Shown here: positions 50,695 through 61,986 of the stretch, in pieces
How the letters are laid out: each line of letters begins with the position of its first letter
Position numbering within the stretch: the first letter of the stretch is position 1
NCBI GenBank assembly: GCA_019914995.1
Contig: CM034132.1
Location: 7,363,524 to 7,427,523, forward strand
Direction of reading: 5' to 3'
From: Acanthochlamys bracteata
Lineage: Eukaryota > Streptophyta > Magnoliopsida > Pandanales > Velloziaceae
DNA: 64,000 nucleotides
Made by a program: the position numbers and the translations under genes
Notes under the pieces: generated by a model
Told to the model about the DNA's origin: nothing
The model's database searches: none
What the model saw: the letters and a program-made list of their open reading frames with translations, nothing else

Positions 50695-50907
50695 GTGCGG
50701 ACATGTTTGAAAAAGTTTTTTTATAAATTTTTTATTTTATAGTTTTTATAAAATTTTATAAAATATAAAAAATTTTATGTCTGAAATTTTTTTATTAATT
50801 ATTTTTATTATTTTTTTGAAATAAAAAAAATAAAACTTATTTTATACAATTTTTAAAATATTCTTTTTTGAAAATTTTTTTAATAATTACTTTCAAATAT
50901 CTCCGCA
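50695..50907. mobile_element. AT-rich MITE, 213 bp
   Basis: The imperfect terminal inverted repeats are GTGCGGACATGTTTGAAA on the left and TTTCAAATATCTCCGCA on the right. The interior is almost entirely A/T. No target duplication could be read, so its superfamily is open. Confidence 0.45.
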
Positions 50908-51207
50908 ATTTATCATATATATTATTGTCGACTGGTAAATCAAATCAATAGGTAAATTAGAATGTCAGATATACTTTTATTTGACAATATTTAAGTAATC
51001 ATTCCATAAAAATAGGAGTTCCAAATTTTACATCCACTACAAGATGACAGATCTTAATAATTTGTAATTTTGAGATTGATAAGGTGATATGAGAAAAATA
51101 TACACAATACTTATTTTTATTAAAAAAGAAACTAGTCAATTAAATTCTCATCAAATTAAAATAGAAACTTTTCTGAATACAATTTCGTGCTAATTTTATT
51201 AAACTTA

Positions 51208-51441
51208 GGGTGTGTTTATCTACTACTAAAATTTTATTTTTTTTAAAATTAATTTTTAATTATAAAGTAAACAAAAAATTTAAAATAATTTTTTTATCAA
51301 AAAATTTTTAAAATTCAATTTCAAAACTTACTAATAATACAAAATTAATATAAAATATTTTTATAAAATATTTCTAATTTTTAATTTAATTTTTTAAATT
51401 TATTTTAGAAAAAGTGAGTTTATTTCAAGTTAAACACACTC
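51208..51441. mobile_element. AT-rich Tourist-type MITE, 234 bp
   Basis: Terminal inverted repeats are GGGTGTGTTTA and TAAACACACTC, with TTA on the left and TAA on the right. Length and TIR resemble the MITE in SWEET2 intron 1 (231 bp, GGGCGTGTTT). The mismatched 3-bp flanks weaken the call. Confidence 0.5.
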
Positions 51442-52806
51442 TAAAATAAATATCAATACTAATATACTAAAATAATAGATTATAAACCGTACTATTGTAA
51501 TAATATTAGAAGTGATATTGTTTGATTAAAAAATTATGGAAGCGACCCGTCCAAAATATCAGTATTATTTGATTAAAATCATTTTTCGAAAAAGTTGGAC
51601 AAAGCCACTTAGGTCTTATTTATCAACCTATCAAATTTATTTTTTTTTAAACTCTTTTTTTAATACAAAATAAATAAAAATTTAAATGAATTTGTTATTA
51701 AAACTTTATTTTTCAAAATTCTATTTTACAATTCACTTTTTATAAATAAATGTTAAATTTTAATTTTATGAAACTAATTTTATTTTTATATTTAAAATTC
51801 ACTTTTATAAAAATAAATTTATTTTTAAAAAAATAAATTTATTTAAAAGTAAACACGCACTTACTGTATAAGCACTTGAACGTACAAAAGTGAAGAAGTG
51901 AAAAAATGACTTTTTTCGCTTCAATCTCTAGTGAATATTTTAGTGTGTGCTTGGCAGTATATTTTCAATTTTTTTAATTTTTATTTTATATTTTAAAAAG
52001 TTTTAGATATTTTTATAAAAGTTATTTAAAAATCTAAAATGTATAAAAATTATACATATTAGAATCTAATTATTACTTATTATTATTATTTGTTAAAGTA
52101 AAAATAAAATTTATTTTTCTAAATAAAATATAAATATACTTAATTTCAAAAAAATATTCTTTAAAAGTACTATCAAAGAGCTCGTTAAATGTAAGTCATA
52201 AAAAAACACATGCAAAAGCAGGTTTTACTCTACTTAAAAGCATATTTCTAATTATATCTATCTATTGATCTAGAAAAACTTACCCTCTGGGATCTTATTA
52301 AATATTAAACAAAGCACTTTTAGAGTTTCTTCTCAAAGTTTGTGATCCAAATAAAGGTCTTTAAAACCATAAAATTTTAAATTAAGATTATGTTCGAATG
52401 TGCATATGAAATAGAACCTTTAAAAATAATAGTATTTAAATTTTTTTTAGAAAATGATATTGTTTTATGTAAATAAAAAATGAAATATAGCAACGAATCT
52501 TACCACGTCAACTTTTCTATATTTTTAATTTAAAATAAATTTATATAATATCAAAAAATTTATTAAAAAATATAACATTAAAATTAAAATAAAAAGTTGT
52601 TGAAAAGCATTCTAAAATATTGCTTAATGGTATATGAAATAGCATGCATCTCAAAAGTTTCATATGTAACAGTTCCATTATCAAGTAACCTTTAGAGATC
52701 GTTTGGATTTTCCTTTTTGCTTCAATTTTTAGTTACTCAAAAAAAATTTATAGTTTTATAAAATTTTAGAAAATATTTGAAATGTGTGAATAAATTATAT
52801 ATCATA

Positions 52807-52807
52807 A

Positions 52808-52862
<55 letters not shown>
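52807..52862. repeat. AT/AC microsatellite
   Basis: A (TA)n run is interrupted by tacatata. A shorter related run lies at the other edge of the adjoining fold-back element (about 53284-53300). Confidence 0.85.
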
Positions 52863-53285
52863 AGGGAGGAATAGGAGCACTCTATCTTTACAGGCACTTT
52901 CGGGCACCTCTTTTTCGGTTTATGGTTGGGGTGATTTCTAAATTCAATCTCCACCGTTGGATATGAAGAACTATGAGTTAGAAATATATTTATAAAATTT
53001 CAGCTTAATCGGACTACGAGTTCACGTCCATCTGATCATTTGATCAAGATAACAGAAATGATACAATATATATATTTTTAAATTTTCTTACTTTCTGTCA
53101 TGTTGATCAAGTGACCGGATGAATGTTTATTCGTAGTCCAATTGAGCTGAAATTTTATGAATATGTTTTTATCTCATAGTTCTTCATATCCAGTGGAGAT
53201 TGAATTTGAAGATCACCTCGACCATAAACAGGAAAAGGAGTGCCCGGGAGTACCTCTAAAGAGGGAGTGCCCCTATCTTTCCATA
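52863..53285. mobile_element. Fold-back MITE, about 420 bp
   Basis: The two halves are long inverted repeats of each other. Left words cactctatctttacaggca, tcaatctccacc, ggatatgaagaactatgag and aaatttcagct return as reverse complements in the right half. The centre is a short AT-rich loop near 53065-53090. It is flanked by (TA)n, which hides any target duplication. It has no ORF. Confidence 0.8.
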
Positions 53286-54095
53286 TACATATATATATAT
53301 TCATAAAGGAAATAAGCTTGTTTTAAAATTTTTTATAAAAAATGTTTATCTTAAGTGATGATGCTAAAACTTTCTAAAAAACTCTAACTATTCTATCATA
53401 ATTTATCTTGCAAGTACATGATCGTTGTCTTCCGTATAGTAAATAATATGTTTAACCCACGTGGGCTGAAGCTAGCTCAAATTCAAACTGATCTTACAAA
53501 ATATGAAAATAAAGATTGTTTATCAAAATTCAAATATGTATTAAAATCAAAATCAAATAATCAAACGATAGATTTTTTTTAGAAAAAGTAGGTGATAAAG
53601 TAATTGAAATTGTGGAATTCACAACTAGTGTTTTTTGCTTGAATTCCTAAATAAATTTGAGTTTTACTATTGGCAAATGTGAAAATTTCATATATGATAT
53701 CTTGGTTCTGTCTTTATATTATATTCTTTTCTAATAATGATCATAATTTTGATGCAGTTTAGAATCACATATCTCTAAATTATTCGAAGTCCAGTATAGA
53801 ACTAAACAAGATATGTATTAAGAATTTAAAATTCAGAAATCATATAATAATATTATCTTTGATTTAGAAAATACTAATTATAGTTATCGATTCTATGCTC
53901 TTTAATTATGTTCCTATTGGTCCACACAAACACAATCATATAAATAATTTAAACATCAAATTCAAAGTTGATCTGAAATTCAATTCAATATTCAAATTGC
54001 AATTCTAACATAGATTAATAACCCACAAATTATTCAATAATTATTCAACAACACATGTTCATAACTCAAGCAAATTCTATGAGAGTTTCATCCCA
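53286..54095. other. AT-rich intergenic
   Basis: It separates the fold-back element from the gypsy insertion site. I see no ORF, repeat terminus or RNA gene. Confidence 0.45.
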
Positions 54096-54100
54096 AAATT

Positions 54101-54644
54101 TGTCACATCTTATCAGGAATCCGCTAGAACAAATCCTCAGGAGCAGCTAGACATTACAGCAGCAGAGGGAGAAGCACCAAACGCTACTAAGTCGGGCACC
54201 TTTGTTAGAGAGGCACCTCGCCGGAGCTAGCGAGGTTAGAACCGGCAAGCACGGCCAGCATGTCCCGGTTGCGGGCCCTGACCAAGCCTGCAGCCAAGTA
54301 GATATCCGAATGCACCTATGCATAGGGTGCATTCATGGCACCAAGTGTTAGCGCCGAAGCATTTCCGGGTCACCATTTATGGGAAATGGTGACCTGGGTG
54401 CAAATAAATCACCCAGGTTGGCACCCGGGTGAACATGCCAACTTGGCATTTGAATTTTATTTGAAATTTTTAGAGTTTTAGTTAGTTTTAAATTTCTTTC
54501 CTTATTTAGAGAGTTGTATCTCGAGTAGCTTTTCTTAGCTTGGAAGGAATTCTCTATAAATAATTGTAAGTCCCTTAAGCAAAAGAGGAGAGATGGAATA
54601 AAGCCTTTTTTTGCTCTTTAGTTCTTCTTAGAGTTACTGTTACA
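54101..54644 (+). repeat. 5' LTR of the younger gypsy element
   Basis: It starts TGTCACAT and ends GTTACA. It holds a TATA box (tataaa, 54555-54560) and a polyadenylation-like aataaa (54597-54602). It aligns end to end with 59887-60438. Confidence 0.93.
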
Positions 54645-54646
54645 TT

Positions 54647-54660
54647 TGGTATCTAGAGCC
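54647..54660 (+). other. Primer-binding site of the younger gypsy element
   Basis: TGGTATCTAGAGCC lies two bases after the 5' LTR. It matches the tRNA-iMet-complementary TGGTATCAGAGCC apart from a local difference. Confidence 0.85.
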
Positions 54661-54982
54661 ACCAGTCTCAATGGAGACCCCTGCCGTTGCGGCAACTTCG
54701 CCAAATTCTCCGGCATCACCAACGTCGACATCTACCATTAATGTCGAAAACTTCCTCCAAATCCCACCCACCCCTATTCCCTTACCATCCAGCCCTCAAC
54801 CGAGCCTACAAGACCATCTCCTTCACATCACAAATATGATCGCACACTTAGCCACCGATTTTCAAGAACATAAGCGTGAGCTCGGCACTATGCAACTTGG
54901 CCTACGCAATCTTGAGACTTCGGTTGCTACCCTAACGTTCAATCCTAATCATCCCCTATCCAACCCCATGCTCTCCGCCACT

Positions 54983-55530
54983 TAGGGGTGGCAATATGGA
55001 TTTATGGGTCGGTTCCGGATCGACCCATATAATAATCGGGTAAAAAATGTTCAACCCTAATCCGACCCGTTTATTTATATGGGTCAAAATTGTCAACCCT
55101 AGCCCAACCTATTTATAACCAGGTCAAATTCGGGTCGACCCATTTAATAATTAAATTATTAAATAAAAATTATAAATATTAATTTTTAATAATAATATAT
55201 CAAAATTATTAATTATGATGTATTTAAAAAGAAAAACTATTAATTTTGACAAATTTATAAATTAAATAAAAATTAGTTAAAATTAAGATAAATTAAATAT
55301 ATATATATATACAAATTAAATTCAAAATTTTTCTAATTTTTAAATAATATATACTATATAAATAGTTAAACGGGTCATTTTCGGGTCAACCCAAACCCGT
55401 TTAAATTTTCGGGTCATTTTCGGGTCGACCCGAAATCGACCCAAACCCGTCTAAGTCTTGACCCCAATCCGACCTTTTCGGGTCGGTTTCGGATCGAGTT
55501 TTCGGGTCGGGTCGATTTTTGCTACCCCTA
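54983..55530 (+). mobile_element. hAT MITE copy C, 548 bp, nested in gag
   Basis: The left terminus TAGGGGTGGCAATAT is the same as in copies A and B, and the right terminus is GCTACCCCTA. The flanking 8-bp duplication is ccgccact (54975-54982) and ccgctact (55531-55538), with one change. It carries dense gggtcgaccc and cgggtcatttt subterminal words. It is about 310 bp shorter than A and B with a different AT-rich core, so it is a subfamily or deletion derivative. It lies inside the gag region of the younger gypsy element and so is younger than that insertion. Confidence 0.92.
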
Positions 55531-58500
55531 CCGCTACTTCCATGCAACCATCCTGGCCACAACTGATCCTCCCTGAGGCAGTTGGACACACATCTACTTC
55601 CAACCCAACTCTTGGACAACCGACCACTGCTTCTCTACATAACATATCCCCTGTCCAACACCATCCTCCCTCTGCAGTTCCAACAACCAATTATGCTCCT
55701 ACTGTTGCACCACCCCACCACAACCCCACCTTCCCTACATTTGGTTCCTTCCACACAAGCACGCAGCATCATGCCCACGCAACACCCTTTCCAGCATTTG
55801 GCACGCTTCCACTGCACCCACCTCAACAACAACCCCTCCCACACTACGGTCCTCCAACTCAACCGCGGCCCACATCCTTTCTCCTATGGAACAACCACAA
55901 TACTCACCCAGAGACAAACATAAGTTCCCAGCATTCGACGGCATTGGCCCTAGCAAGTGGATCTACTCCGCCAATCAGTATTTCTGTTACTATCACACTC
56001 CGCCATGAGAAAAAGTTTTTATTGCGTCCATGTACCTCCATGACGGCGCCAACCGGTGGTATCAAAATTATGAACGTGATCATCCAAACCACTCGTGGGA
56101 CGAGTTCACCGATGCACTCCTTCTACGGTTTGGACCCAACGCATTTGGAAACCCAAGCTATGCTCTAAAACAACTCACCCAAACGGGTTCGGTGGCGGAC
56201 TATCGAAAATCTTTCAAAGACCTTCGCATACGGATTCCACACACACAAGAAACGGACCTTATCGGACATTTTTGTGGAGGACTCTCTCGTCGGATTTCGC
56301 TAGAGGTTATGTCCAGAGAACCGCATACATTGCAACAGGCATATCGACTTGCCTGCATGTGTGAACTCAAGCACTCTTATGAATCACAGCTCCAACGGTC
56401 CTCTCATTTTCCTGCTGCCGTTTTTCCCACTCTACCTCGCTAGCTTCATCGTCTACTGCCAACGCTGCCCTCCCTTCAGCTTCAACATCGCATTCAGCTT
56501 CCGCTGCCTCCAACAACCGTAGCCGACCTGTTCTGTCTACAGCTGAAATTAGTGATCGCAAACCAAAAGGGCTTTGTCTCTACTGCGATGACAAATACAG
56601 CAGAGGGCATCGCTGTTCGGGCAGATTGTATTCCATTTTCGGTTATGATTGTGGCAGTGATGATGATGCCGAGCCACTGGCGGACAACAGTGACATCAAC
56701 ACCGAAGATGCCAAATTGTCACTTAGTGCAATGCATGGTTTAGTTGGCCCTCAAACGATTCGGGTTGTCGGGACGATCAAGAATCAAGAGGTATTCATTT
56801 TAATTGATTCCGGTTCCACTCATAATTTTATTGCGAATCGTTTGGCTAGGCATTTACGCCTCCCTTCCTCACCGGTTAAACCACTATACGTGGAGTTAGC
56901 AGACGGCAGGCCTCACTCCATTGAACGAATTTTCAATGCCATTCCTTTGACAATTCAAGGTGCTTCTATTGTAGTTGATGTTTATCCTTTTCCATTAGGA
57001 GGCATGGACCTCGTGTTGGGCATTCAATGGCTGCTCAGCTTAGGTGATGTCATTTGTAATTGGGATCGTTCGGACATGCACTTTTCCTTGCAAAATAAAG
57101 ATTTCATCCTTCGTGGCATTAAGGAGGGCGGTGTTCCGCAGCTTACCAGCCTACACCCTGGTTCTTCTCTTTGCTTCATCTGGCTTTGTGCCATTGCCTC
57201 TCCGACCAGCACCTCGAACAGCTCCCCACTACCGGATGATTTAGCCTTACTGCTGGACAGAAACGCTTCTATTTTCTGTCCAATATTTGGCCTGCCGCCT
57301 AAACGGTCCCATGACCATGGCATTCCCCTCTTACCGGGGGCACCTCCGGCTAACAACAGGCCATATCGATATTCACATGTCCAAAAGGCCGAAATTGAGC
57401 GAAAAATTCAAGACATGTTAGCTCAAGGCATTATCCGTCCAAGTTGTTCCGCTTTCTCCTCTCCGGTTCTTTTGGTAAAAAAGAAGGACGGTTCATGGCG
57501 CTTTTGTGTGGACTACCATTCATTGAATGAAATTACTATCAAAGATAAATTTTCCATTCCCGTCATCGATGAACTACTAGATGAATTTCATGGGGCGTGT
57601 TTTTTCTCCAAACTCGACTTAAAATCCGGTTACCACCAAATCCGTGTCAAGGACGAGGACGTGCATAAAACGGCCTTTCGTACACATGACGGACATTATG
57701 AATTTTTTGTGATGCCATTCGGATTGACGAATGCCCCCGCTACGTTTCAATCTTTAATGAATGACTTATTCCGGACATACCTACGGAGGTTTGTTCTTAT
57801 TTTCTTTGATGATATTTTGATTTATAGCAAAACATGGGAATACCACTTACTTCATCTTGAACGAATCTTTTCGATCCCTCACAAGTCACGGTTATTTGCT
57901 AATAGTGCCAAGTGCTAATTCGGGTGTTCTCAATTGGAATATTTGGGTCACATTGTGTCGGCAAGAGGAATTGCTGCTGATCCTGGCAAAATTGAGGCTA
58001 TGGTAGATTGGCTTACCCCCTCTTCGGTGACTTCCTTAAGGGGCTTCCTAGGGTTGACGGGCTACTACCGACGCTTCGTCAAGGGTTATGGCTCCATTGC
58101 TGCCCCCTTAACCTCCCTCCTCAGGAAGGATTCTTTCAATTGGACTTCAGAGGCAGCTGCTGCCTTCTCCCGGCTGAAGGCAGCAATGACGTTTACCCCA
58201 GTCTTAGCTGCCCCAAACTTCTCGCTGCCCTTCACGGTGGAAACGGATGCGTTCGGCAAAGGCGTAGGTGTGGTTGTTTCTAAATCTAACCAACTAATTG
58301 CTTATTTCAGCAAAGCTTTATCGCCAGCAGCTGCCGCCAAGTCCACCTACGAGAAAGAACTCATTGCGCTAGTGCTTGCGGTTCAATGGTGGCGTCCCTA
58401 TTTGCTTAGCAATCGCTTTACCATAAAGACTGATCACTTGAGCCTCGAATTTTTGCTGGAACAACGGCTGTCCTCTCCAGACCAGTTAAAGTGGCTTGTC

Positions 58501-59872
58501 AAGTTGATGGGCTTTGATTATCGCATTGAGTACCGAGCAGGTAAACACAATATCGTTGCTGACGCCCTGTCTAGATGCCCAACATCCTCCCTGGCAGCTA
58601 TGTCCACTCTATTGCCCTCCTTGTGGGATGATTTACGTCAAGCTCAGTTGAAGGATACGCGTTACTCCGAGTTTCTGCAGGCTGCCAGAAATTCATCCGA
58701 GCCAGATATCAAAGAGAGCAATGGTTTAATCCTACAACGACAGTGCATTTGGGTACCCGATGTTCCTTCCCTACACAACCAGTTATTATTTGAAGCACAT
58801 AACTCGGCATTGGGGGGACATGGTGGCCATTTTCGGACCTATAAGCGAATCTCAGCTCAGTTTGTCTCGCCAGGCATGTCTGCTGACGTCCAACGCTATC
58901 TCGCTGCTTGCGACACTTGTGGATGGGCAAAAAGTTCTTCCTTGCACCCTGCTGGTCTGTTGACTCCATTACCAATTCCTAACCGGATTTGGGAGGATAT
59001 TTCTATGGACTTTATTGATGGACTTCCCTTATCTGATGGTAAGGATGTTATTTTTATAGTGGTGGACAGATTGTCGAAATATGCTCACTTTCTTCCGTTA
59101 AAACACCCTTATACGGCCACTCCGTTGCCTTTGTTTTTGCAAAGGAGATTGTGCGGCTCCACGGATGCCCATTGTCCATCGTCTCCGATCGGGACACAAT
59201 TTTCTTAAGCTCTTTTTGGAGGGAACTTCATTGCACATGAGCTCCGCTTAGCACCCTCAATCGGATGGGCAATCCGAAATTGTCAACCATGGCCTTGAAA
59301 CTTATCTACGGTGCTTCATAGGCAATCGTCCACGTTCTTAGATGCGTTGGCTACATTGGGCTGAATATTCCTACAATACTAGCGTCCACTCTGCCACTAA
59401 CACCTCCCCATTTGAAGCCGTGTACGGGAGGCCTCCACCCCCACTGGTTTCATTGGCATCTGGGCCTATGTGGTCTGACCTTATGGGCGCTCAGCTCAGG
59501 GAGTGTGACGCGATCCTTCGGGACTTGCACTTTCGCCTCCATCGCGCACAAAATCGGATGAAACAATTGGCGGACCGCCATCGGCGTGATATTCAGTTTA
59601 GTCCGGGAGATAAGGTCTTTTTGAAGCTGCAACCTTACCGGCAAGGGTCATTGGCCTCTCGAAAACATGCCAAATTACGTCATAGTTATTACGGACCTGT
59701 TATTTTGGAGGCTGTTGGCCCCGTGGCTTATCGTTTGGATCTTCCCGCCGACTGTCGCATTCATCCGATCATCCATGTGTCCCAACTGAAGGATGCTCGG
59801 TCCATCCCGGCTAATTCTCCATTGTTGCCTGCTAAGTCGGTTCTTCCACGTCTCGAGGGCGAGCCGATTCTC

Positions 59873-59886
59873 GGAGAGGAAGGGAA
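59873..59886 (+). other. Polypurine tract of the younger gypsy element
   Basis: The purine run GGAGAGGAAGGGAA sits immediately before the TG of the 3' LTR, where plus-strand priming is expected. Confidence 0.8.
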
Positions 59887-60438
59887 TGTCACATGTTATC
59901 AAGAATCCGCTAAAACAAATCCTCAAGAGCAGCTAGACATTACAACAGTAGAGGGAGAAGCACCAAATGCCACTAAGTCGGTCACCTCTGCTGGAGAGGC
60001 GCCTCGTCGGAGCCGGCGAGGTCAGAGCCAACAAGCACGGCCAGCATATAGTGCATGTCCCGGCTGCGGGCCCTGACCAGACCAGCAGCCAAGTAGATAT
60101 CCGTATGCACCTATGCATAGGGTGCATTCATGGCACCAAGTGTTGGCACCGAAGCATTTTTGGATCACAATTTATGGAAAATAGTGACTCAGGTGCAAAT
60201 AAATCACCCAGGTTGGCACCCTGGTGAACATGCCAACTTGGCATATAGATTTTATTTGAAATCTTTAGAGTTTTAGTTAGTTTTAAATTTCTTTCTTATT
60301 TAGAGAGTTGTATTTCGAGTAATTTTTCTTAGCTTGGAAGAAATTCTCTATAAATAACTGTAAGTTCCTTAAGCAAAAGGGGAGAGATGGAATAAAGCTT
60401 TTTTTTTTTCTTTAGTTCTTCTTAGAGTTAGCGTTACA
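59887..60438 (+). repeat. 3' LTR of the younger gypsy element
   Basis: It starts TGTCACAT and ends GTTACA. It differs from the 5' LTR at scattered sites plus a few short indels, many of them C/T or G/A changes. The pol reading frame continues about 190 bp into this LTR before it stops. Confidence 0.93.
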
Positions 60439-60443
60439 AAATT

Positions 60444-61135
60444 CCAATCAAAAGGAGTTTACCTACTTATATTGCAAATAGTAAGATCAAATAAGGGTCT
60501 ATAGGAGTATAGATAAGATAAATAAGAGGAACAATAAATAATGATGAGAGTACTATGGTAAAAATAAAAATAAGAGTAATAATTTATTCTTATTTTATTT
60601 GAATATATTAATAAAAATAATAAAAACAAATATTATTCTTTTTTAATAACTGAAAACTAATTTAAAATAATTTCTATAAAAATGTTTGAATGTCCTTCTG
60701 TGATTTTTTGGCAAAGTGACACATACACATACAAATAATGTAGAGAGTCTTACATACTGTTGAGAAGAAATAGGAAGTTAGTGATAAGCATATAATAATG
60801 CACAGTTTTGTATATCATTCTACATAAATTTGAATATTACTTGTAATGCTTATAATCTAAATTATTGATATTTTGCGTTTTATCTAAAGAAGAAAAATAA
60901 TAAAGAAAACGTGAAGGAATGAATAGACAATCAAGCAAATGACGCTAAAGTGAAGTTATTAGTCCCAACATCTAAGCCCACCAGAGAAGAAACAAAAAGA
61001 AATAACAAATGAAGATTATCATGGGCTAATACAAAGTTTATGAAGCTAATCATATTTCCTTTTTTTAAGTATATCGGACCGTTGGAATCGAATTCATACG
61101 ATAAATCGATACAAATTTATAAATAAATAAATATA
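60444..61135. other. AT-rich intergenic
   Basis: I see nothing supportable. It separates the gypsy element from the second fold-back element. Confidence 0.45.
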
Positions 61136-61519
61136 TAGAAGAAAAAGAGGCACTTTTTTTTTAAAAGCATTTTTTCTCTGGTTTATAGTTAGAATAATTT
61201 TAAATTTAATTTTCACTATTAAATATGAAGACCTATAAGTTAAAAACCTATCTATAAAATTTCAGTTTAATCGGACCACAAATTTATCTCCATCCGATCA
61301 CTTGATCAAGATAATAGAAAATAAAAAAATTTAAAAATATATATATTGTATTATTTCTGTCATTTTAATTAAGTGATCAGATGGAGATAAATTTGTATTC
61401 TGATTAAGCTGAAATTTTATAGATAAATTTTTAACTTTTAAATTTTTATATTCAACTATAAAAATTAAATTTAAAAATTACTCCAAAATTAAGTGCTCTT
61501 AAGTGATTCTATCTCTCCA
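61136..61519. mobile_element. Fold-back MITE, second copy
   Basis: It shares ordered blocks with 52863-53285: agaggcactttt, ggtttatagtt, aatatgaagacctataag, aaaatttcagtttaatcgga, tccgatcacttgatcaagat and their reverse complements after the centre. It is more AT-shifted and more diverged than the first copy. The ends are approximate. Confidence 0.72.
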
Positions 61520-61521
61520 CT

Positions 61522-61875
61522 CTATATATATAACCTGCTATGATCTGACCGCGGATCAAATCGAATCTTAATTTTTGCAGCTCGGCATCTCCATCTCCAA
61601 TTTTTCGAGCTCGCCGTGTTCTCGACTCCGCCACAGTGTCTCCACACTCCACCAACACCTTCCCCTCCAAATCTCAGACCTTTTACAACAGTATCGGCGG
61701 CGGCGGCAAACCTTGAGCCAAACTCAGCGCCACCACCACTACCTTCATTGAAGCATTCTGGTGGAGGACTTGAGGTTTCTTTAGTTGCAGTGATTATCCT
61801 TAGAGTTTGGATTCTTTGGACGAGGATAAGAACAAGGAGCAAAACGGACCAAAGTTCTGATCTTCTAGCGGCCAT
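61522..61875 (-). CDS. Hypothetical ORF with signal-peptide-like start
   Basis: A minus-strand frame of 117 residues starts MAARRSELWSVLLLVLILVQ, a plausible signal peptide or membrane anchor. A Gly/Ala/Arg-rich stretch without a known domain follows. The last codons run into the fold-back element's edge. GC content is higher than in the surroundings. The overlapping plus-strand frame (61616-61897) is probably its shadow. It lies directly downstream of the phosphatase pseudogene and may be a first exon, a captured fragment or chance. No splice partner was found. Confidence 0.3.
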   Translation of the reverse strand: MAARRSELWSVLLLVLILVQRIQTLRIITATKETSSPPPECFNEGSGGGAEFGSRFAAAADTVVKGLRFGGEGVGGVWRHCGGVENTASSKNWRWRCRAAKIKIRFDPRSDHSRLYI

Positions 61876-61986
61876 AGCTATTACGAGATTGTTCTGATCT
61901 TCGGCGATATATCCAATCTCTGCTTCAAGATATTCTACTCCAAGAGCACCATCCTTCTTTGCTTAAACTCTAGGCCACCGAAGCAA

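Larger units (their letters stand above)
49279..52800. other. AT-rich MITE cluster and plain intergenic
   Basis: No gene is present. From about 50.35 to 52.2 kb there are at least four very AT-rich, palindrome-like segments separated by short unique sequence. Their edges carry words such as gtgtgttta, acacgcac or caaacgcacccc, typical of AT-rich plant MITEs. Two have readable termini and are listed separately. Confidence 0.5.
54101..60438 (+). mobile_element. Ty3/gypsy LTR retrotransposon, younger, nearly full
   Basis: It is flanked by a perfect 5-bp duplication, aaatt, at 54096-54100 and 60439-60443. LTRs are 544 and 552 bp. Parts: a tRNA-iMet-type primer site after the left LTR; gag at about 54.67-56.6 kb, interrupted by a nested hAT MITE and ending in a zinc-knuckle-like CLYCDD-YSRGHRC region; protease near 56.77-57.05 kb (DSG); reverse transcriptase at about 57.36-57.85 kb (FFDDILIYS); RNase H at about 58.22-58.58 kb; integrase at about 58.78-59.8 kb (H-H-C-C zinc region, MDFIDGLP core start, HP-IHVSQLK end); a polypurine tract before the right LTR. 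No chromodomain was recognised. Domains are well preserved but the coding region is broken, with roughly half a dozen disruptions including the nested insertion. The LTRs agree at about nine bases in ten by eye, suggesting a few million years. Confidence 0.95.

Noticed and set aside
55401-55956. Minus-strand frames over the hAT copy C and gag
   Set aside because: They are shadows of repeat and gag sequence with biased Gly/Trp composition.
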